Assembly (NCBI GenBank): GCA_038142205.1
Contig: JAYQJO010000001.1
Location: 62,001 to 126,000 of the forward strand
Direction: 5' to 3'
Source of the DNA: UBA7359 sp038142205
GTDB lineage: Bacteria; Pseudomonadota; Gammaproteobacteria; Eutrophobiales; Eutrophobiaceae
DNA: 64,000 bases
The position numbers and the translations under genes are program-made. Positions 26,921 to 35,650 of this stretch are shown piece after piece. A model generated the notes under the pieces. It did not search any database. It had not been told where the DNA came from and saw only the letters and a list, made by a program, of their open reading frames with translations. Within the stretch, counting starts at the first letter, position 1; the number at the start of each line of letters is the position of its first letter.

Positions 26921-26934
26921 TTGATCCGGATCAA
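26921..26934. promoter_or_regulatory. FNR/ANR-type box upstream of second cytochrome gene
   Basis: TTGATCCGGATCAA is a full match to TTGAT-N4-ATCAA and is a perfect palindrome. It is centred about 67 bases before the ATG at 26860, a position compatible with class II activation if the mRNA leader is short. Confidence 0.78.
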
Positions 26935-27117
26935 GTTCGTGCAAGTATTTAATTAACTCGATTAATTAAACAATAACTTATCTTATCCGTTGTTTTAAAA
27001 CATGCTGCAGTTCTTCAACATGTTTTAAATTCACAATTCCTAATAAACACTTACTCAATATAAGTATAGTTTAAAAACATTTAAAATCGGCGTTTTGATG
27101 GAGACAAATTATTACAA

Positions 27118-27672
27118 TTAAGACTTTTCTTTATCTTCTTTTTTACTGCGCCGTTTTGACGGCTTTTTAGTTGGCAGGGTAAACCAATCTTCTTTCGTTA
27201 TTTCGTGAAAATAATCGACTTCCTCAATAATAAAGCGCGATGTTGTACTCGGTACTGCGGCGATTTCCACGCGAACGCCTTCTGATTTCAGGTGTCGTAC
27301 CAGCTCAATATAGTCTGAATCACCTGACATAATAATAATGGTATCGACTTTGTCAGCGACCTGAATCGCGAAAATAGAAAGCGGGATATCGGCGCTTTTG
27401 TGGCAAGGGCGTACTGAGCCGTGATAAAAATTGTGTAAGCGCTCCTGCAATTTATTGGAAATATGTTTGCCTTCCCGAAAATAAACCAATCGGCTTAGTC
27501 CTCGATTGATCAGCAGCTTTGGAATCAGTGCATCAAAGTTGAGCATGGTATTGGAATCGTTCGATTCGGAGTGAATACTGCGTTCTATATTGTTGCCGTC
27601 GATGAGTATGGCGACAGATTGTGAAATGACAATGTTTTCAACTGCGGGTTGTTGTTCTTTAGTATCGTTCAT
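27118..27672 (-). CDS. NYN-domain protein with basic tail
   Basis: 184 residues. NYN acidic residues: VAILIDGNNIERSI (Asp), KVDTIIIMSGDSDYIELVRHL (Asp-x-Asp). C-terminus is lysine/arginine rich (KKPSKRRSKKEDKEK), probably for RNA contact. The domain resembles LabA/YgaP-type DUF88 proteins. It differs from the other NYN protein at 1126-1599 by an N-terminal extension and by the tail. Probable RNase or RNA-binding protein. Confidence 0.85.
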   Translation of the reverse strand: MNDTKEQQPAVENIVISQSVAILIDGNNIERSIHSESNDSNTMLNFDALIPKLLINRGLSRLVYFREGKHISNKLQERLHNFYHGSVRPCHKSADIPLSIFAIQVADKVDTIIIMSGDSDYIELVRHLKSEGVRVEIAAVPSTTSRFIIEEVDYFHEITKEDWFTLPTKKPSKRRSKKEDKEKS

Positions 27673-27871
27673 AAAATTCCGTTAAAAAATAATTGAGCGA
27701 CATTATCGCAGTTTCATTGAATTAATAAATCATTAACTGCGGGTAAAACGTTATTAATGATATCAACCTTGAAAAAAGGAGCTTTATTTTAGAAGTTTAT
27801 CAAAAAATGAATGATTCTTTATTTTTTTGCTTAATTTATAATCATTTAATTTATGTGATTAACTGATAGCT

Positions 27872-28189
27872 ATGACTGAAAATAAAAATGAAGGCACGCC
27901 GGAAGAAATTCGGAATAAAATAAATCGAGAAACATCAAAAATGCAATGGAGTGAATTATTGCCTTTTTTTGCCAAAGGCATGGCAATTTATGTCTCACAT
28001 AATCTGGATCTAATTAAAGTTGCTTATGCGTTGTCGAAAGATGACAAAGAACAGTTTGAAGCATGGACAATAGCAGGTACTGTTGCCAATGTCACAGACG
28101 AACAAGCCAGTGCCTGGCATGAGAGTCATGTTGTTGTCTGGGCGACGGTGATTAAACCATGGGTGTTGGTTCAACCTATTGTTGATTGA
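27872..28189 (+). CDS. DUF2288 family protein
   Basis: 105 residues, cytoplasmic. Family wording: NRETSKMQWSELLPFFAKGMAIYVSHNLDLIKVAYAL, DKEQFEAWTIAGTVANVTDEQA and VVWATVIKPWVLVQPI. Function unknown; frequent in gammaproteobacteria and cyanobacteria. It is followed 15 bases later by a phosphotyrosine phosphatase gene. Confidence 0.88.
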   Translation: MTENKNEGTPEEIRNKINRETSKMQWSELLPFFAKGMAIYVSHNLDLIKVAYALSKDDKEQFEAWTIAGTVANVTDEQASAWHESHVVVWATVIKPWVLVQPIVD

Positions 28190-28204
28190 TGAGATACCAG
28201 CAAA

Positions 28205-28702
28205 ATGACTTCCAATAGTAAAGTTAGCGTGTTGTTTGTTTGCATGGGTAATATCTGTCGCTCGCCAGCTGGTGAAGGTGTTTTTCAGCATTATGTTCAG
28301 CAACAGAGCTACAGTGATGAAATTAATATCGATTCCGCCGGAACGATAGCCTATCACCAGGGTGAACCCGCCGATGCCAGAATGCGCGAAGTTGCGGCAA
28401 AGCGTCACTATCAATTAACTTCAATCGCGCGAAAAGTCATTGCAAATGATATCGATAGTTTTGATCTAATAATTGCCATGGACAATGACAACCTCTACGA
28501 ACTGGAAGCACTCGCTAATGGTAAACAAAAACATATTCGACTACTTGGCTCGTTTATTGATGGTTATGATGAAAATAATGCGCCATCAGTGCCTGATCCG
28601 TATTACGGTGGTCAAGCCGGGTTCGAACAGGTATTGGAAATGATTGAATCAGCCTGCCCGAATATGCTGTCACATTGTCTGGAACTGCTTCAACAAAAAT
28701 AA
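28205..28702 (+). CDS. Low-molecular-weight protein-tyrosine phosphatase
   Basis: 165 residues. The P-loop CMGNICRS (Cys13, Arg19) sits at the N-terminus and the general-acid Asp is in VPDPYYGG. It is the housekeeping type rather than the exopolysaccharide-cluster Wzb type, as no kinase or polysaccharide genes are nearby. It ends 2 bases before the fructosamine-kinase-like gene. Confidence 0.9.
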   Translation: MTSNSKVSVLFVCMGNICRSPAGEGVFQHYVQQQSYSDEINIDSAGTIAYHQGEPADARMREVAAKRHYQLTSIARKVIANDIDSFDLIIAMDNDNLYELEALANGKQKHIRLLGSFIDGYDENNAPSVPDPYYGGQAGFEQVLEMIESACPNMLSHCLELLQQK

Positions 28703-28704
28703 CC

Positions 28705-29580
28705 ATGACACTACAGGCACGTATTGAAGCTGCCATCTCTGCACATACTGATCGGGAAGCACAATTTGCCGACAGTAGACACGCCTATGGCGGTTGTATA
28801 AACGACAGTCGTATTGTGAGTTTAAAAGATGCGCGTCAATTTTTTATAAAAACGCATCCTCAAGCGAGCTTCTTCCCTGATCTTTTCAAAACAGAATTTA
28901 AAGCACTGCAATTGTTAGCCGAACCTGATGTCATTCATGTGCCTAAACCCATTGCTTATGATGATGACTTTATTGTTATGGAAGTTTTTAAAGAAGGAGT
29001 GAAAGCGAATGATTGGCAGGAACAAATAGGGAGGCGTCTGGCAGAACTTCATAAAGCAACACAAAATTCGCAATACGGTTTTGAAGAAGAGAATTATATT
29101 GGCACAACTAAACAAATAAATAATTGGTCTGACAGTTGGTCAAGCTTCTGGCGAGAACAACGTTTGGGCTATCAATTAAAATTATTTTCATGAAAAACAG
29201 ATCGAAAAGATCCGTTATTAAAAGCAGGTGAACAATTACTCAATAAGTTGGATTCATTAATTGGAAATATTACGGAACCGGCTGTTTTATTGCACGGCGA
29301 TCTCTGGTCAGGTAATGCCGCAGCGAATGAAAAAAGGGAGCCTGTTATTTTTGACCCTGCCAGTTACTACGGACATCGTGAAGCAGAAATAGGCATGATG
29401 CGTATGTTCGGTGGTTTTGATGCGCGATGCGAAACAGCGTATGCAGAAGTCTGGCCTTTACAAGGTGGTTCCGAAGAAAGAATCAGCTTATATCGTCTTT
29501 ATCATGAATTAAATCATTTGAATTTATTCGGCTCAGGTTATTATCAAAGCTGCCTTACCAGTATTAATGCGTTAATTTAA
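28705..29580 (+). pseudogene. Fructosamine-kinase-like (YniA family) gene with in-frame TGA
   Basis: One frame from ATG 28705 to the stop at 29580 (292 codons, normal size for YniA/FN3K) is broken only by TGA at 29191-29193. Before it: AYGGCINDSRIV, FFIKTHPQA, FKTEFKALQLLAEP, SWSSFWREQRLGYQLKLF. After it, in the same frame: LLHGDLWSGNAAANE (catalytic loop HGDLWSGN) and PVIFDPASYYGHREAEIGMM (metal-binding Asp). The kinase active site is thus on the far side of the stop and the N-terminal 162 codons alone cannot be active. Protein-repair deglycation kinase family. Marked pseudogene; a base error in the assembly would also explain it. Confidence 0.82.
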
Positions 29581-29598
29581 ATTGTTAAAATTAGTTAT

Positions 29599-29925
29599 AT
29601 GAATATTATCTATATTATTGCGATATTAATTTTATTAGGTATTTTGCTTGCTTTATACAAGCAAGTTAAATACTTGTTAACACACAATATCGAATTAACT
29701 AATATCAGTTCAAAGCTTGTTCAGGTGCTAGCATGGATAACGATTTCTTTTGCTGCAATATTCTGGTTGCTACTTCTATACTGGACAATCAGTTCCTGGT
29801 TAATACATATTGACCCGACTAAACCGAAACCGCATTTCATTATTGTTTATGTATTAGGTTTGTTTTCTACTGGAGTATTAATGTCTTTTTCACAGTTTTT
29901 TTCTAAAATAAACAAACTTAAATAA
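29599..29925 (+). CDS. Small three-helix membrane protein
   Basis: 108 residues: hydrophobic segments at about 2-20, 42-68 and 83-102, with a polar K/H/N loop after the first. No family recognised. It lies 18 bases after the broken kinase, in an area of small orphan genes. Confidence 0.5.
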   Translation: MNIIYIIAILILLGILLALYKQVKYLLTHNIELTNISSKLVQVLAWITISFAAIFWLLLLYWTISSWLIHIDPTKPKPHFIIVYVLGLFSTGVLMSFSQFFSKINKLK

Positions 29926-30109
29926 AGCGATGCTAATAAAAATTGATTTGTATTTGCTGTGCTTCAAATGGACACTGTGGATATATCGTCAGTATAATAA
30001 ATTTATTGCCTATCTTATTGATACAAGAAGTGTTTTCATGCAGTCCACGTTTAAAATCTATAAAAGCATATCGGACAAATTTTCCATTAAAATATAGTTA
30101 GGGGAAAAG

Positions 30110-30496
30110 ATGAACTATCTACAGCTGGCATATATTCATTTAGGAACAGTTTTTCCTGCCTTCCTTATTGGCACTTATCTTTTGATAAGCCGTAAAGGTA
30201 ACTCATGGCATAAAAATTTAGGAAAGATGTACATGCTTCTTATGCTTATTACAGCACTAATAACGCTTTTGATGCCTGCAGAAGTTGGACCAACATTTTT
30301 GAGCCACTTTGGTTTTATACACCTGTTTAGTTTCTTTGTGTTTTATTCTGTTTCTACTGCGTATCTTGCCATCAGGAAAGGTAATGTTAAGAAACATAAA
30401 TCCGCTATGATAGGTCTATACTGTGGAGGTGTTTTGATTGCTGGTGCTTTTGCTTTTATACCTGGTCGGTTACTTCACGGATGGTTGCTAGCATGA
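30110..30496 (+). CDS. DUF2306-like membrane protein
   Basis: 128 residues with four hydrophobic helices. Family-like features: HLGTVFPAFLIGTYLL, SWHKNLGKMYMLLMLITAL (the WHKxLGxxY motif), GFIHLFSFFVFY, KHKSAMIGLYCGGVLIAGAF and terminal FIPGRLLHGW. The histidines at membrane edges resemble haem-binding DUF2306 proteins, but function is unknown. GTTAGGGG lies 13 bases before the ATG. An attC-like hairpin follows the stop by 7 bases. Confidence 0.72.
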   Translation: MNYLQLAYIHLGTVFPAFLIGTYLLISRKGNSWHKNLGKMYMLLMLITALITLLMPAEVGPTFLSHFGFIHLFSFFVFYSVSTAYLAIRKGNVKKHKSAMIGLYCGGVLIAGAFAFIPGRLLHGWLLA

Positions 30497-30503
30497 TGTA
30501 TTC

Positions 30504-30560
30504 ACCTAGTAAGACACTCCAGTGGACGGCTAAAGCCGCCGCTGAGTTTGATCGTTATGT
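30504..30560 (+). other. attC-like integron recombination site (candidate)
   Basis: 57 bases after the DUF2306 gene fold as attC sites do: ACTCCAG pairs with CTGAGT leaving one extrahelical C, an unpaired spacer, then GACGGC/GCCGCC (one mismatch) around a TAAA loop. The right end is GTTATGT, which fits the GTTRRRY core; the left end ACCTAGT is a degenerate partner of RYYYAAC. No integrase gene is in the window. Could be a single-cassette remnant. Confidence 0.42.
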
Positions 30561-30637
30561 ATTTCAAATAGTAATCGCAATTATTTTATGTTTTATGCGA
30601 GATCACTGTAAAACTATATGTTCAAATAATAACCAAT

Positions 30638-31159
30638 ATGCCACTTATGAATAAAGTAACACATCCTATTATTATTGATATTGAGGCCTCTGGATTCGGG
30701 GGGGCTAGCTACCCTATTGAGGTAGGGCTTGTTATGGAGGATGGCAAAAAGTTCTGTTCCTTAATATTACCTGCACCTGAATGGACATATTGGGATGAGG
30801 AGGCAGAAAAAGTTCACAATATTGAAAGGAGTATTCTAGAGGTCTATGGTAAAGAACCTAAAGAAGTGGCAACACTTTTAAACGAGCTTTTGGATGGAAA
30901 AACTGTATACACAGATGGGTGGGTGGTCGACAAACCATGGATTACCACTTTATTTTATGAAGCCGGTATTAATATGAGTTTCGAAGTCAGCTCATTAGAA
31001 ATGATTCTATCCGAATCACAAATGGAAAACTGGCATAAAACAAAAGATCAGGTTATTAAGGACTTAGATTTATCCCGTCACCGCGCAAGCTACGATGCCT
31101 TGATAATTCAAGAAACGTACAAACGCACACTGAAAATGTTTAAAAACACAGCAGCTTAA
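30638..31159 (+). CDS. DEDDh 3'-5' exonuclease-like protein
   Basis: 173 residues. DEDDh motifs: IIIDIEASGFGG (Asp, Glu), VYTDGWVVDKPWI (Asp) and SRHRASYDALI (His, Asp). Closest in style to the small RNase T/ExoX-like exonuclease domain proteins. ATG 30638 and ATG 30647 are both possible starts. It lies 78 bases after the attC-like site and may be a cassette gene (inference). Confidence 0.78.
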   Translation: MPLMNKVTHPIIIDIEASGFGGASYPIEVGLVMEDGKKFCSLILPAPEWTYWDEEAEKVHNIERSILEVYGKEPKEVATLLNELLDGKTVYTDGWVVDKPWITTLFYEAGINMSFEVSSLEMILSESQMENWHKTKDQVIKDLDLSRHRASYDALIIQETYKRTLKMFKNTAA

Positions 31160-31229
31160 GGCAAATAAAACATAACATATCATCAGCATGTGACATCGTT
31201 ATAAAACGCGCCGGCCCACAACTCAAGCG

Positions 31230-32123
31230 TTACTCAGTTTCTGGTTTTCTAAGTTTCCATGGATTGGGTAGTTTTCCCTGAAAAGATAAAGACAAACAGG
31301 CGCTTTTAATCAATATTGCTCCTATACTTGAACCTAAGTCCGGTAATTCATTCCAGCCAAACCAGCCAATTAATGTTGCGATAACAACGGTCACATAAGT
31401 AAATGGTGCAACGCTTACTGCTTCATTATGGGTAAAGGAATAGGTGAGTAATGTTTGTCCACCTGTTGCACAAATGGCGGCCAGAACCATCATACCGATG
31501 TCATGCATATTAGGTGTTTGCCAAAACCAAATCATTAAGATGCCTGAATAGATTGTTGTTGTAATACTGAAATAAAATACGGTACGTAATACAGGCTCTG
31601 TGTTTGCCATGTATCGTACCAGTACTTTTGCCGACGCGATAAAAAGTCCTGAACATAATCCAATCAATGCAGCGAATGTAAACAACGCTGTTCCCGGTTT
31701 TAAAATAAATACAACGCCGATAAAACCTATGATTAGAGCGAAGGCTGTTTCAGTAGAGACTTTTTCCTTAAGTATTGGCATTGACAATAAACCAATAAAC
31801 AAAGGTGATGTCGCATTTAATAAAGTCGATTCGGACAAACCAATATGAGCAATGGCATAAAAGAAACAGGACATAGCACATATACTGATGAAGCCTCGAA
31901 ATATATGCATGCGCAATATCGGTGTTTTAATAAACGTGACGCCTTTGGGTAATACAATAGGCAATACGATCAATAAACCAAAGATACTCCTAAAAAAAAC
32001 GAGTTGCGTTGAATGTAATTCTGAAGAGGCAATCTTGATACACATGGCCATGACAGCAAAACAACAAGCTGATCCAAAAGCGGGTAAGAAACCATGAACC
32101 AAATAACGCTTATCCAGATCCAT
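31230..32123 (-). CDS. EamA/DMT-family transporter
   Basis: 297 residues with ten hydrophobic helices in two EamA repeats (about 10-140 and 155-285). Features: FFRSIFGLLIVLPIVL, ISICAMSCFFYAIAHIGLSESTLLNATSPLFIGLLS, and the second-repeat SFTHNEAVSVAPFTYVTVVIATLIGW. The drug/metabolite transporter superfamily; substrate unknown. It begins immediately after the uup stop (adjacent bases), so it is likely co-transcribed. Confidence 0.88.
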   Translation of the reverse strand: MDLDKRYLVHGFLPAFGSACCFAVMAMCIKIASSELHSTQLVFFRSIFGLLIVLPIVLPKGVTFIKTPILRMHIFRGFISICAMSCFFYAIAHIGLSESTLLNATSPLFIGLLSMPILKEKVSTETAFALIIGFIGVVFILKPGTALFTFAALIGLCSGLFIASAKVLVRYMANTEPVLRTVFYFSITTTIYSGILMIWFWQTPNMHDIGMMVLAAICATGGQTLLTYSFTHNEAVSVAPFTYVTVVIATLIGWFGWNELPDLGSSIGAILIKSACLSLSFQGKLPNPWKLRKPETE

Positions 32124-34030
32124 TTAAGGTTGTAATTCCTTTTCCATGTTTTCCAATTCTGCCCAACGATAAATCGCATCATCGAGTGCATCTTGCTTGC
32201 TTTTCATTTCATCCAAGATCGGTTGTTGCTGTTCATACGGTTTGGAATAAAAATCATCTTCGTTTGTTTGTGTTTCCAGTTCCGCCACTTCTTTTTCCAG
32301 TGATTCGATTTTTTCAGGTAGCGAATCCAGTTCGAGTTTTAGTTTATAACTCAGTTTTTTATTACCACTGCGTTTCTTATTAGAATTGTCAGAATCATTT
32401 TCCTGTTTTTTAGGTGCGAGGTTGTCCATTTCGGCAAGATGTTTTCCATGACGTATCCAGTCGCTAAACCCTCCGGCATAGTTTTGTATGACGCCAGTAT
32501 CTTCAAATACCAGAATACTGCTGGCAACATTATCAACAAATTCACGATCATGGCTGACGATAATTAATGTACCTTTGTATTCAGATAGGCGTTCTTCCAG
32601 TACTTCCAGTGTTTCTACATCAAGATCGTTAGTCGGTTCATCCAGAACCAGTAAATTACTTGGTCTGGTTAATAGCTTTGCAAGGATGACACGGTTTTTT
32701 CGCCGCCTGATAATACTTTGATTTTTGTCATGGCGCGTTTTGCCGTAAATAAAAAACCACGCAGGTAACCAATAACATGCCGTTCTTTACCATTAATTTT
32801 TATATAGTCACCACCTTCACCGACAATCTGAGCAATGGTTTTTTCAGGATCAAGGTTACGTCGTAATTGGTCAAAGTAGGCTGTCTCAAGGTTTGTTCCT
32901 ATTTTTACTGTGCCAGAATTCGGTGTAATTTCGCCTAACAATATTTTTAATAAGGTACTTTTGCCAACGCCAATATTACCTACCAATCCGATGCGGTCGC
33001 CGCGCATAACTTTTAATGAAAGCTTATCAATTAATTTTTGTTCATCGTAGCTATGGCAGATGTTATGTGCCTCAATCACTTTACGTCCCGATTGTTCAGC
33101 TTCTTCGATATGTATGCGTGCTTTGTTTTGTGGTTTTAATCGCTTTGCCACTTCTTTACGCATTCCCTGTAATGCACGAACACGTCCTTCATTTCGAGTA
33201 CGTCTTGCTTTAATACCTTGTCTTATCCAGACTTCTTCTTCGTTAAGTTTTTTATCAAACAGGGCATTGGTTTTGGCTTCTTCTTCCAGTGCTTTTTCTT
33301 TATTAATTAAATAATCATGATAAGTACCCGGCCAACTAGACAATTTGCCGCGATCTAATTCAATAATACGTGTTGCTAGTTTTTGCAGGAAAGCACGATC
33401 ATGTGTAATAAATAATATCGCGCCGCTAAAATAGCTGAATTTATTTTCTAGCCATTGAATCGTACTTAAATCAAGATGGTTGGTCGGTTCGTCCAGTAAT
33501 AACAATTGTGGGTTACTAACCAGCGCTTTTCCCAACGCGACGCGACGTCGCCAGCCTCCGGAAAGCTGATCCATATTTAATTCAGCTGGCAAATTTAATT
33601 CTGAAATAATAGTTTCGACACGTTGATCAATATTCCAGCCGCCTTCCGCTTCAATCTGGTGTTGTAAGTCTTCTATTTCTCGTAATAGCTGCGGGTTATT
33701 TTCAATATTTTTATTGGAAAGAACTTCGTATTTTTTTAACAGAATTTGCAAATGTTCCAGACCTTCGGCGACATAATCCTTAACACTGATGTCGCGCGTT
33801 TCCGGTAGAGATTGTTCCAGTTGACTAACGCGGAGGTTAGATTGCCTGACGATTTCGCCGTTATCCGGTTCAACTTTATTATTGATGATATTAATCAGGG
33901 TCGATTTCCCTGCGCCATTACGTCCGATCAAACAGACGCGTTCGCCTGACTCAAGCGACATACTGACATTATTCAGGATCATTTGATCACCGAATTCGAG
34001 TGAAATCTCATCAAATGTAATTAAAGGCAT
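32124..34030 (-). pseudogene. uup: ABC-F ATPase Uup, frameshifted in an A-run
   Basis: Two ABC domains joined by the Uup-typical linker (WIRQGIKARRTRNEGRVRAL). N-terminal domain: GRNGAGKST, LSGGWRRRVALGKALV, LLLDEPTNHLD. Second: GNIGVGKST and LSGGEK, after which the frame is lost at six A's (plus-strand T-run 32695-32700). Reading continues in another frame with NRVILAKLL, LLVLDEPTNDLDVETLE and a coiled C-terminal domain ending at 32124. Adding one A gives 635 residues, the size of E. coli Uup. ABC-F proteins act on ribosomes, and Uup influences tandem-repeat stability. The break may be an assembly error. Confidence 0.85.
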
Positions 34031-34166
34031 AAATAAACAGGAATAAAAAAGATGCGCGATTATATAGTATTCATCAGGACGGGTCAGGATTTGTCATCAG
34101 TATGATTCATGGTAACTTAGAACCCTCTAACTATTTATAACAGCTGACCGATTCCGGAGATTTAAC

Positions 34167-34604
34167 ATGCTAGACAAGATTTTTGAAATGCAGACAGAAC
34201 TGAATGACTATGTCTTTGCAAAAAATAAACTGAAAGATAAAGAAGGTCAGGATTTAATCATGGAGAAAATCATTGCTGCGGCAACTGAAAATAAACTCAT
34301 GGTGAATGAGTTGCCGAATGAATGGTTGATGAATTATTCAAAAGCAATGAAAGAAGAGTTAATTGAGCTTGATGAAGAGTTGCTTTGGAAATGGTGGAGC
34401 AAGGATGAAATTGATATGCAAAACATAAAGGTTGAATTGATTGATATCTTGCACTTTCTTGTTTCTGCGATGATGTGTGCCGGGCTTGACGCGGATAAGG
34501 TTTATGACATTTATAAACAGAAACATGCTGTTAATTTAAAACGGCAGGACTCAGATTATAAAATTGCAACTAAAACAGAAGAAGATAATAAAACGATTAG
34601 CTGA
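34167..34604 (+). CDS. Dimeric dUTPase-like all-alpha NTP pyrophosphatase
   Basis: 145 residues. Metal-binding helices: KEELIELDEELLWKWW (ExxE-type) and VELIDILHFLVSAMMCAGLDADKVYDIYKQKHAVNLKRQDSDY, the pattern of the DUTPase_2/MazG-like dimeric dUTPases. It should hydrolyse dUTP or a related NTP. It is unrelated to the trimeric Dut fold; whether the cell also has dut cannot be seen. It converges on the pilZ-like gene with one base between the stops. Confidence 0.85.
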   Translation: MLDKIFEMQTELNDYVFAKNKLKDKEGQDLIMEKIIAAATENKLMVNELPNEWLMNYSKAMKEELIELDEELLWKWWSKDEIDMQNIKVELIDILHFLVSAMMCAGLDADKVYDIYKQKHAVNLKRQDSDYKIATKTEEDNKTIS

Positions 34605-34605
34605 G

Positions 34606-34966
34606 TTATTGTTCCTCTTCAAGGCTGTAAAGTAGCTCCTGAACTCTATCCAATGTGCTTTCTTCCGGAGCAACGAAATGAAGACCGGAATAATAAAACC
34701 GTTCTCCGTCAGAAGTCATGCTGTCCCAAACTTTGTAGGCGGTTATAAATATTCGATTTTCTTTTTTTCCTTTCTCTAGTTGCGCCGAACCAGATTTTAT
34801 ATTCTTTATGGATCATCAAAGGACTTTTGGTCACGATCATCATGCCTTGTGTGTTAAGGTTTTCAGAGTAACCAATTAATCCATCATCTAATTGAGAATA
34901 AACTTTCAGTTTGGCTGAAAATCGCTTTAAACGACGTTTTTCCGCAACTTGTAATTGCATATTCAT
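34606..34966 (-). pseudogene. PilZ-domain protein, frameshifted in an A-run
   Basis: Starts ATG 34966 with the c-di-GMP binding RxxxR motif (EKRRLKRFSAKLKVYS) and LNTQGMMIVTKSPL (the D/NxSxxG-type strand). The frame is lost at seven A's (plus-strand T-run 34762-34768). Removing one A reads on through ENRIFITAYKVWDSMTSDG and FYYSGLHFV to a stop at 34606, giving 119 residues, a normal stand-alone PilZ protein. As written, translation ends at 34709. Together with two GGDEF proteins it would form c-di-GMP signalling in this region. Confidence 0.75.
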
Positions 34967-35221
34967 AGTTACACCTGATTATTTCAATATTCAGTATCTC
35001 TTATCGGCTATAAAGCACTAATCTTTATACTTTTAAGTTATTAATATTTATCAGGAAAAATAGGGTGTTTATGTTTTTTATCGGGATATCAACAATGAAA
35101 TAGCATTGGATCGAATCATTATATTTCCTGTATTATTTTTGAATAAATTTGTTTGTCGGTTGTCAAACATTATCGGTATTGATAATGAATGATTATATTA
35201 AAAGTATTTTAGGAGATTAGG

Positions 35222-35647
35222 GTGAATCTAAAGCTTATATTGTTTTCTTCAATTTTAATGTTGATGGGATCAACAACCTATGCAAATGAAATGATTTCAA
35301 AATCATCGCCCGATGCAAAAGTATATTTTGTTGAACCTGTGGATGGAGCAACTGTATCTAAAACGTTTACGGTGAAATTTGGTTTATCAGGAATGGGAGT
35401 CGCACCAGCTGGCGTGAATAAAGAAAACACCGGTCATCATCATTTATTGATCAATACTGAATTAACGGATTATACGAAACCGATTGGTGCATCAGGTCAA
35501 ATGAAACACTTTGGCGGAGGACAAACAGAAGCAGAAATAACATTGCCAGAGGGTACACATACGCTACAACTTGTTTTAGGAAATTATTTACATATTCCAC
35601 ATGACAAACCAGTTGTGTCAGAAAAGATAACAATTACTGTGAAATAA
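35222..35647 (+). CDS. Exported DUF4399 protein
   Basis: 141 residues. GTG start with AGGAG about 8 bases upstream; signal peptide ends at TYA-NEM. DUF4399 pattern: VYFVEPVDGATVSKTFTVKFGLSGMGVAPAG, ENTGHHHLLINTEL, MKHFGGGQTEAEITLPEGTHTLQLVLGN and HIPHDKPVVSEKITI. The HHHxL and HIPH histidines suggest metal binding in a periplasmic beta-sandwich, related in style to rod-shape/copper chaperone-like proteins. Function unknown. Confidence 0.87.
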   Translation: MNLKLILFSSILMLMGSTTYANEMISKSSPDAKVYFVEPVDGATVSKTFTVKFGLSGMGVAPAGVNKENTGHHHLLINTELTDYTKPIGASGQMKHFGGGQTEAEITLPEGTHTLQLVLGNYLHIPHDKPVVSEKITITVK

Positions 35648-35650
35648 TTC

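Noticed and set aside
29191..29193. Selenocysteine at the TGA of the fructosamine-kinase-like gene
   Set aside because: The family has no known selenoprotein form and no convincing SECIS-type hairpin follows the TGA; only a short GATC-loop-GATC is visible.
31180..31245. Second attC site after the exonuclease gene
   Set aside because: AACTCAAGCGTTACTC resembles an attC right end, but no complementary left arm is present.
32690..32705. Programmed -1 frameshift in uup
   Set aside because: An AAAAAAC heptamer is present and the needed shift is -1, but the upstream frame reads GAA AAA ACC, so the heptamer is not in slippery register; the length fits a missing base better.
35180..35200. Fur box upstream of the DUF4399 gene
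   Set aside because: GATAATGAATGATTATAT matches the first half of the consensus only.
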